Positions 33,857-39,251 of a stretch of 39,251 bases of DNA are shown one piece after another. A program made the translations under genes and the position numbers. The stretch is taken from contig REEM01000058.1 in assembly GCA_007695055.1 (NCBI GenBank), positions 1-39,251 of the forward strand. Direction: 5' to 3'. The notes below the pieces were generated by a model. It was not told the origin of the DNA and ran no database searches. It saw nothing but the letters and a program-made list of their open reading frames with translations. Source of the stretch: Spirochaetaceae bacterium (GTDB taxonomy: Bacteria; Spirochaetota; Spirochaetia; DSM-27196; SLAA01). Within the stretch, counting starts at the first letter, position 1. Each line of letters starts with the position of its first letter.

Positions 33857-34200
33857 CGCACGATATCCTCAATGGTTTTGTTAATGCGAAAGCCTTCCTC
33901 TATGCTCGTATCTACTACAAACTGAAGACGTGGTGTGACACGTAGAGTAATTCGACTGGCAAGCCTCTTCTGAATAAAGCCAGCGGCGCTGTTTAGTCCA
34001 GCTACCGCCGCTTCGAGCGCAGTGGGCTCGAGATATCCGGAGATCCTCACACGGGCATGGGTGAGATCTTTTGAAATCTTCACTCCATTCACACCTGCAA
34101 GAGTGTCAACCCGTGGATCTTTTATTTCACCGCTCAGAATGAGTTTACCAATCTCCTCGGTGAGGAGGCTCTCAACCCGCTCGAGTCTGTGTCCGCTCAT
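33853..34200 (-). CDS. rbfA: Ribosome-binding factor A
   Basis: RbfA is a KH-fold protein needed for late 30S maturation and cold adaptation. The product has 115 residues, the standard size. Typical segments are RLERVESLLTEEIGKLI, ISKDLTHARVRISGY and RVTPRLQFVVDTSIEEGFRIN. Its ATG overlaps the infB stop (ATGA), and its stop overlaps the truB start in the same way, so infB, rbfA and truB are translated in tandem. Confidence 0.96.
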   Translation of the reverse strand: MSGHRLERVESLLTEEIGKLILSGEIKDPRVDTLAGVNGVKISKDLTHARVRISGYLEPTALEAAVAGLNSAAGFIQKRLASRITLRVTPRLQFVVDTSIEEGFRINKTIEDIVR

Positions 34201-36902
34201 GACTTGTCCTTAGGCGCCTTCTTCTCTTCTTTCTTGTCCGAAAGTGGAGCGCCAAGTTTCTTGGCCACTTCCTTCATTTCAAAGACTTCAATGATATCAC
34301 CCTGTTTAAGATCGGTGAACTTCTCAATTCCTACGCCACATTCATATCCGGAATCCACCTCACGCGCATCGTCCTTGAAGCGTCTCAGCGAGGAAATTTT
34401 CCCGGTATGCAGTTCTATTCCGTCTCGGATTACGTGAGCCATTGCTCCACGTCGAACTTTACCACTGGTGACATAACAGCCTGCAATGAGGCCGATCTTT
34501 GGAACCTTGAAGGTTTCACGAACCTCTACGGTACCGAGAGCTTCTTCCTTAATGTCTGGCAAGAGCATGCCTTCCATAGCGGACCGGATGTCTTCAACTG
34601 CATCGTAGATGATGTTGTACTTGCGAATCTCTACCTTTTCCTGCTCGGCGACGGCCTGAGCACGGGGTGTGGGACGAACATGAAATCCAACAATGATTGC
34701 ATTTGACGCCGCGGCAAGCATAACGTCGTTTTCATTGATAGCGCCAGCCGAACTATGTATCGCTACCAACCGAATCTCAGCTGTAGAGAGTTTCTCCAGA
34801 GTCGACTGCAGCGCCTCAACCGATCCATGAACGTCGCCCTTAATAATGACCTTGAGCTCTTGTATGGCGCCAGCCTGAATGCTGTCGTAGAGGTTGTCGA
34901 GCGTAATCTTCTTAACGTTTTTGGCCTCTTCAACCTTGCGTAGTTCCTGCCGTTTATTACCAATCTGACGAGCGTACTTTTCGCTTTCGGTGACCTGGAA
35001 GGGGTTTCCGGCATCAGGGACTCCCGTGAAGCCAAGAATTTCAACCGGCATTGACGGCGTTGCCTCTTCTACTCGCTCACCACGGTCGTTAAACATGGCC
35101 CGGACCTTCCCTGGAAAGATTCCGGCGATAAAGCTGTCACCAATGCGCAGTGTTCCACGCTCAATCAGCACCGTTGACACCGTTCCGCGACCTGGATCGA
35201 TACGTGACTCAATAACTTTTCCTTCAGCGGGGGCGTCATGATTCGCCTTAAGTTCCATTACCTCGGTTTGAAGTATTATGGTCTCTAGTAGCTCTTCAAT
35301 TCCCTCGCGTCTGAGGGCCGAGATCTCACAGTAAAGTGTCGATCCACCCCAGTCTTCAGGAATGAGATTATGTTCGGATAGCTGTTGTTTAACGCGATCC
35401 GGATTTGCTTCTGGTAGGTCAATTTTATTGATAGCTACGATAATTGGAACCTCGGCCTCACGAGCATGGTTTATCGCTTCCACGGTCTGGGGCATGACCC
35501 CATCGTTCGCGGCTACAACGAGAATCACAAAGTCGGTTACCTGGGCACCGCGTGAGCGCATGAGAGTAAAGGCTTCATGACCAGGAGTGTCGAGGAAAGT
35601 TAGCTTGCCCTGAGGGGTTACTACCTGGTAGGCACCAATATGCTGCGTGATACCGCCGGACTCGCCTGCTACCACGTCTGTGGTTCGGATTGCGTCGAGT
35701 AGTTTCGTCTTACCATGGTCTACGTGACCCATGACTGTTATGATAGGTGAACGCGGTTTCAGATCGCTGTCTTCGTCCTTTGGTGTTTCAATTAAAGTCT
35801 CATCGTATAGAGAAACAATGCGAACTTTACAGTCGTACTCCGCTGCCAGAATTTCTGCAGTTTCCGCGTCAATTTGTTGATTGATAGTGACCATCATACC
35901 CATAGACATCAGTTTACCGATGAGGTCCGAGGCCTTGAGATTCATCTTGCGAGCAAGGTCGGATACTGTAATGACCTCCATAATGGCGATCTCTTTCGGT
36001 ACCGGGTTAACCTTGGGAATAGGCTTCTTATTCTTGAAGCTAATCTGCTTCTCTTGGTAACGATCCTTCTTGTAGTTGTCACCCTTTCGTCCTCGTCCTC
36101 GTGGTGGTCGCTTCTGTTGCACACCACGGTCTGTCGGAGAAGGAGGTGCGCCGCTGCCACCGCCTGGACCGCGCCCGCCCGGGCCCGGTGGTCGTCCTGG
36201 TCCGCTTCCACCCGGCCGGCCTGGGCCACCTGGGCGCGCCGGACCGGAACCACCTGGTCGAAAGCCACCACCAGTGGTGCTACGAGGTGCACCCGGGCCA
36301 CCGGTACGAGCCTGTGGGCCTCTCTGTCCAGGCCCTGATGGGCCGCGGTCGCCACCGGGTCGTGGAGGGTACCCACCTCCGGTGCCGGTTCCACTGCGTT
36401 GCGGCGGCCGGCCACGATCAGCGTATCCGCCGGACGGTCTGTCACTGCTACCAGCATAGCCTCCACGGTCCTGAGGTGGACGGGGTCCATTCTCAGGGCG
36501 ACCGGCTGGACCACGGCGAAAACGGTCACCGGAAGGTGGCGTTGTGCCGGAGTCGCGTCCTGTGGGGCTGCCAGGTCGGCGCTCATCCTCGGATTGGAGA
36601 CGTGTGCGTTCTACCGCTGGTCTGTCGGTTGGAGACTTTGCACGCGTGTCCTCAGAGTCTGACGACCTAGGCGTGCGTGTTGGCCCCTCGAATGGAGCGC
36701 CTGTCTCTGGATTTATGCTCGGCTGAGGTTTTGGTTTTCGTTTGACCACGACACGTACTTTCTTTTTCTCGGTCTTATCGACCTCAGAGCTCGCGGGAGG
36801 AGCAACGCTAGCAGCAGGAGCCTCTTCTTTCTTGGGCTCCTCTTTGCGGTGCTTAATGAGTGTCGTCTTTGGTTTCTGCTGTTTATCCTGATCCTCAGCC
36901 AT
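34197..36902 (-). CDS. infB: Translation initiation factor IF-2 with a long Gly/Arg/Pro-rich N-terminus
   Basis: IF-2 is the GTPase that brings fMet-tRNA to the 30S subunit and joins the subunits. The product has 901 residues. Residues 1-100 are charged. Residues 110-275 are a low-complexity stretch rich in Gly, Arg and Pro. An IF2 N-domain lies at about 306-360. The GTPase domain starts at about 385 with GHVDHGKT (392-399), DTPGH (438-442) and NKID (492-495). Domains 2-3 and the fMet-binding C-domain follow, ending in a Lys-rich tail. The DNA for the Gly-rich part is very GC-rich and produces several long antisense ORFs, which are not genes. Confidence 0.98.
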   Translation of the reverse strand: MAEDQDKQQKPKTTLIKHRKEEPKKEEAPAASVAPPASSEVDKTEKKKVRVVVKRKPKPQPSINPETGAPFEGPTRTPRSSDSEDTRAKSPTDRPAVERTRLQSEDERRPGSPTGRDSGTTPPSGDRFRRGPAGRPENGPRPPQDRGGYAGSSDRPSGGYADRGRPPQRSGTGTGGGYPPRPGGDRGPSGPGQRGPQARTGGPGAPRSTTGGGFRPGGSGPARPGGPGRPGGSGPGRPPGPGGRGPGGGSGAPPSPTDRGVQQKRPPRGRGRKGDNYKKDRYQEKQISFKNKKPIPKVNPVPKEIAIMEVITVSDLARKMNLKASDLIGKLMSMGMMVTINQQIDAETAEILAAEYDCKVRIVSLYDETLIETPKDEDSDLKPRSPIITVMGHVDHGKTKLLDAIRTTDVVAGESGGITQHIGAYQVVTPQGKLTFLDTPGHEAFTLMRSRGAQVTDFVILVVAANDGVMPQTVEAINHAREAEVPIIVAINKIDLPEANPDRVKQQLSEHNLIPEDWGGSTLYCEISALRREGIEELLETIILQTEVMELKANHDAPAEGKVIESRIDPGRGTVSTVLIERGTLRIGDSFIAGIFPGKVRAMFNDRGERVEEATPSMPVEILGFTGVPDAGNPFQVTESEKYARQIGNKRQELRKVEEAKNVKKITLDNLYDSIQAGAIQELKVIIKGDVHGSVEALQSTLEKLSTAEIRLVAIHSSAGAINENDVMLAAASNAIIVGFHVRPTPRAQAVAEQEKVEIRKYNIIYDAVEDIRSAMEGMLLPDIKEEALGTVEVRETFKVPKIGLIAGCYVTSGKVRRGAMAHVIRDGIELHTGKISSLRRFKDDAREVDSGYECGVGIEKFTDLKQGDIIEVFEMKEVAKKLGAPLSDKKEEKKAPKDKS

Positions 36903-36964
36903 AGTACCTTTTCCCTGTTGTATCGGTACGAGTGTAACGCCGGTTGTGAGCGGCGCGAGATTAT

Positions 36965-38629
36965 TTACTCATCCTCGTCCTCTTGTTCGACAATTTCTAC
37001 GTTCTCGGCAATTATTTGCCGGAGAAATCCTGCTCCCTCGGCACTCAAACCTGGAATCTGTTCCAGTTCAGCATTAGGAAGTCCTAAGAGATCGACAATC
37101 TCCTCGACCCCATACGCTACAAGTGCGTTCGCAATGTCTTCAGTGATGTCCGGAAGTTCGGACACCTTGCTTATTTCCTGAGTATCGTCTTCAGTCACAT
37201 CTTCCTCGGCTGTTTCGTCCACACGTGAATCATCTGTGATAACCGGTGCCTCGTCGCTTTCACCCGATACTTCGGTCTCGTCGGCACCCGCAACTTCTTC
37301 TTGATATTCGGCTTCGTCTTCATCTTCCGGTTCAATAAACTCAACACTCTCGGTGATGATACGCCGTAGCTCAGCTCGCTCGGGTTCCTCGAGTCCTTCA
37401 ATAGAGTCTAGTTCGTCGAAGTCCAGTTCCACGAGATCAGAGATGCGCTCAATTTCGATGTCTTTGAGTGCTGCGATCATGGTCTCGGTAATGCCAGGCA
37501 GTACGGAAATCTCAGGATCTTCCTCTTGGGTTTCATCGGCTTCTTCGCGGAACAGTCGCGAAACTGCACGCTTATGTTCAGCCGTAATATCCATTTCGTC
37601 AAATTGAACGTCGGTTTTTACGTCTATGGACCAGTCGGCAAGGCGGTTTGCAAGCCGCACATTAAGCCCCTGCTTTCCAATGGCCAGCGATAGCTGATTG
37701 TCACCGACAATTGCCAGAGCTTGTCGTTTGGCTTCATCCAGCACCACGACCTGGGTCACCTCTGCGGGCGATAATGCATTCTTAATGAACTCCACTGGGT
37801 CGTTATCGTATTTAAGAATGTCTATTTTTTCGCCTTCGAGTTCTCTCACAATTGACTGAATTCGCACGCCGCGCATACCTACACATGCACCGACCGGGTC
37901 AACGTCGTCTCGATTGGAATAAACAGCAATTTTTGTTCGATACCCAGGTTCTCGGACAATCTTGTAGATTTCTACGGTCTTGTCGTATATCTCTGGTACT
38001 TCCAACTCAAAAACACGGCGAACAAACTCGGTATGTGTGCGTGAAAGCACGATCTGAAGCCCACTTGGTGTTTTGTTTACTTCGTAAATGAGCGCCTTGA
38101 TTCGGTCATTAGGACGATATATTTCCCGGGGCGACTGGTATCTTTTCGGAAGAATCCCTTCCGTCTTTCCTAGATCGACAAAGATATTGCCGTTGCGTTC
38201 ACGTTGGTAGTAGCCAATGATCATTTCGCCGACTTTATCTTTAAACTCCGAGTACAGTGTGTCTTTCTGTATCTCTCTGAGAGTTTGTTTTGCCCGCTGT
38301 TTGGCGCTTTGAATAGCACCGCGGTCGAACTCCATCGGATTGATTTCTATAAGCAACTCATCACCAATCTCACACTCATCGTTGAGGACGACAGCTTCTT
38401 CGAGATCAATTTCGGTAACTGGATCATAGACATCTTCCACGATCTTCTTTTGTGCAAAGAGGGTGACCTCGCCTTCGTCGTCAAATTTCACAACTGCGTT
38501 GTCGGAGGTGCCGAAGCGCTTCTTGTATGCAGCTAGAAGAAACTCTTCAATGGTATGGTGAATGAGTTCTTCCGAGATTCCTTTGTCATTTGCCAAATTG
38601 CGGATTGCGTCGTTCAGTGCCGAAGCCAT
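36965..38629 (-). CDS. nusA: Transcription elongation/termination factor NusA
   Basis: NusA binds RNA polymerase and the nascent RNA and acts in pausing, intrinsic termination and antitermination. The product has 554 residues. The N-terminal polymerase-binding domain lies at about 1-130, S1 at about 137-200, and KH1/KH2 at about 205-345 (GMRGVRIQSIVRELEGEKIDI, GKQGLNVRLANRLADW). Two helix-hairpin-helix units lie at about 390-435 and 505-548, separated by a very acidic linker of about 65 residues. Two such units resemble the acidic repeats of E. coli NusA. It follows rimP by six bases. Confidence 0.97.
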   Translation of the reverse strand: MASALNDAIRNLANDKGISEELIHHTIEEFLLAAYKKRFGTSDNAVVKFDDEGEVTLFAQKKIVEDVYDPVTEIDLEEAVVLNDECEIGDELLIEINPMEFDRGAIQSAKQRAKQTLREIQKDTLYSEFKDKVGEMIIGYYQRERNGNIFVDLGKTEGILPKRYQSPREIYRPNDRIKALIYEVNKTPSGLQIVLSRTHTEFVRRVFELEVPEIYDKTVEIYKIVREPGYRTKIAVYSNRDDVDPVGACVGMRGVRIQSIVRELEGEKIDILKYDNDPVEFIKNALSPAEVTQVVVLDEAKRQALAIVGDNQLSLAIGKQGLNVRLANRLADWSIDVKTDVQFDEMDITAEHKRAVSRLFREEADETQEEDPEISVLPGITETMIAALKDIEIERISDLVELDFDELDSIEGLEEPERAELRRIITESVEFIEPEDEDEAEYQEEVAGADETEVSGESDEAPVITDDSRVDETAEEDVTEDDTQEISKVSELPDITEDIANALVAYGVEEIVDLLGLPNAELEQIPGLSAEGAGFLRQIIAENVEIVEQEDEDE

Positions 38630-38635
38630 TCGGTG

Positions 38636-39082
38636 TTACCTAACCTCCCGGGACTCGTCTAATTTGGTTTTGCGTATATCCGAGTACCGTAGTTCTTTGT
38701 TTCCGCCCTGCGTACGCAGAATCACGGAGTTCTCGTTGCTATCCTCAATGTATCCCTGTATCCAGTCTTCCGAGGTCGTACTCAGAACAAGCACTGCTCT
38801 TCCTCGGAAAACCGCAAATTCGTGATTGCTCTTAAAGGTACGGGAAATTCCAGGCGAGCTGACCTCAAGGTGTACATCGCGTGAGTCATGAATAAGTTCG
38901 ATACGCGGTAGTACCGTGCGGTGAACCTCGGCGATATCGTCTACACCGAGCCCGCCTTCCTTATACACAACAAGCGATACATGAAGTCCTGTAGGTCTAC
39001 GTGCCGCTTTTAATTCTACGACGGAAAAACCGAGCGCGTCCAGTAAAGACGAGATTTCGGACTCTAGATTTTCCCCGATCAT
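38636..39082 (-). CDS. rimP: Ribosome maturation factor RimP
   Basis: RimP helps assemble the 30S subunit before S12 and S19 join. The product has 148 residues from the ATG at 39082 (MIGENLESEI), which has AGGA seven bases upstream. A longer reading to 39199 would run through the promoter and leader. Typical features are LGFSVVELKAARRPTGLHVSLVVYKEGGLGVDD (residues about 16-48, shown by their strand pattern) and the VSSPGISRTFKS motif. The C-terminal SH3-like part is present. It is the first gene of the operon, in the conserved rimP-nusA-infB order. Confidence 0.93.
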   Translation of the reverse strand: MIGENLESEISSLLDALGFSVVELKAARRPTGLHVSLVVYKEGGLGVDDIAEVHRTVLPRIELIHDSRDVHLEVSSPGISRTFKSNHEFAVFRGRAVLVLSTTSEDWIQGYIEDSNENSVILRTQGGNKELRYSDIRKTKLDESREVR

Positions 39083-39111
39083 ATTCCGTTCCTGTCCAGA
39101 CCTTATGGTAC

Positions 39112-39138
39112 AAAAAAAGAGTCGAACAACACGACCCC
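39112..39138 (-). terminator. Terminator-like hairpin in the rimP-nusA leader (candidate attenuator)
   Basis: In the leader RNA GGGGTCG (39132-39138) pairs with CGACTC and the next T (39118-39124, two G-T wobbles) around the loop TGTTGTT. The T-tract continues at 39112-39117. It lies about 23-50 bases after the predicted transcript start and 30 bases before the rimP ATG. This is a modest stem, the kind of terminator that often depends on NusA. Confidence 0.6.
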
Positions 39139-39167
39139 TTGCACAAGAATCTGGTAATACCGTGGTG

Positions 39168-39196
39168 ATAGTAGCAACTCGACGGCTTTGTGTCAA
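39168..39196 (-). promoter_or_regulatory. Promoter of the rimP-nusA-infB superoperon
   Basis: On the minus strand TTGACA (39191-39196) and TACTAT (39168-39173) are separated by exactly 17 bases. The -35 is a perfect consensus. The predicted start is near 39161. It is the only strong promoter I see for the 14 genes down to 22590. Confidence 0.8.
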
Positions 39197-39251
39197 CAAT
39201 GCCGAAAACAGCGAGATGGCGACTGGAGTTAGAGATCGCGGGCAACCACAA

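Noticed and set aside
35942-36670. Several long ORFs (127-214 codons) overlapping infB on both strands
   Set aside because: They come from the GC-rich Gly/Arg/Pro codons of IF-2, have biased composition and no ribosome binding sites.
1-39251. Search for insertion sequences, CRISPR, phage, toxin-antitoxin or tRNA genes
   Set aside because: No transposase, repeat-spacer pattern, integrase, small toxin pair or cloverleaf was seen. The window is core genome throughout.

Overview
The window is a piece of a spirochaete chromosome, most likely from a free-living member of the Spirochaetales (Spirochaeta/Alkalispirochaeta/Salinispira type) with a moderate GC content. The assignment rests on content and order. 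There is a GreA of about 900 residues carrying a long TPR-like N-terminal half, as in Borrelia and Treponema. There is a recA/scpAB/pseudouridine synthase/cmk/rpsA block next to greA, and a nusA-infB-rbfA-truB-rpsO-pnp-lptF/G-tgt-murJ block. From memory, both blocks are recognisable in Borrelia and Treponema genomes. No mobile element, CRISPR array, rRNA, tRNA or phage gene is visible, and no gene-free stretch reaches 300 bases (the longest is about 170).

Layout, left to right. (1) 1-12271, minus strand, is one long gene string read from recA leftwards: recA, folK, scpA, scpB, rluB, cmk, rpsA, a GAF/sigma-54 activator, a TPR membrane protein, a CHASE2 adenylate cyclase, a putative lipoprotein and a membrane protein cut by the window edge. 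(2) 12431-14335, plus strand: an unknown exported protein divergent from recA, then a PRPP synthetase that appears to have its own promoter and a leaderless mRNA. (3) 14318-18751, minus: rpe, a periplasmic TPR protein, an unknown exported protein, a TPR membrane protein and dtd, converging on the PRPP synthetase gene. (4) 18898-22587, plus: a TPR protein and the giant GreA, divergent from rpe. (5) 22590-39082, minus: a 14-gene superoperon rimP-nusA-infB-rbfA-truB-ribF-rpsO-pnp-dut-lptF-lptG-tgt-murJ-HEAT protein, with a strong promoter at its right end.

How the genes work together. Block 5 joins transcription elongation/termination (NusA), translation initiation (IF2, RbfA, RimP), RNA modification and decay (TruB, Tgt, PNPase), small-molecule supply (RibF, Dut) and envelope assembly (LptF/G, MurJ). 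Block 1 joins recombination and chromosome folding (RecA, ScpAB) with ribosome work (RluB, S1), then passes into signalling (sigma-54 activator, cAMP synthesis). Many neighbours overlap by 4 bp (ATGA), which implies translational coupling.

The window is mainly core genome, and I do not see a defence or secondary-metabolite system. The least explained parts are regulatory and structural: an inverted repeat over the recA promoter, a terminator-like hairpin in the rimP-nusA leader, rluB/cmk/rpsA lying in one frame separated only by single stops, a 17-bp tandem duplication that creates the tgt/murJ junction, an eroded kinase half in RibF, a GAFTDA variant in the sigma-54 activator, and several exported proteins that I cannot assign.
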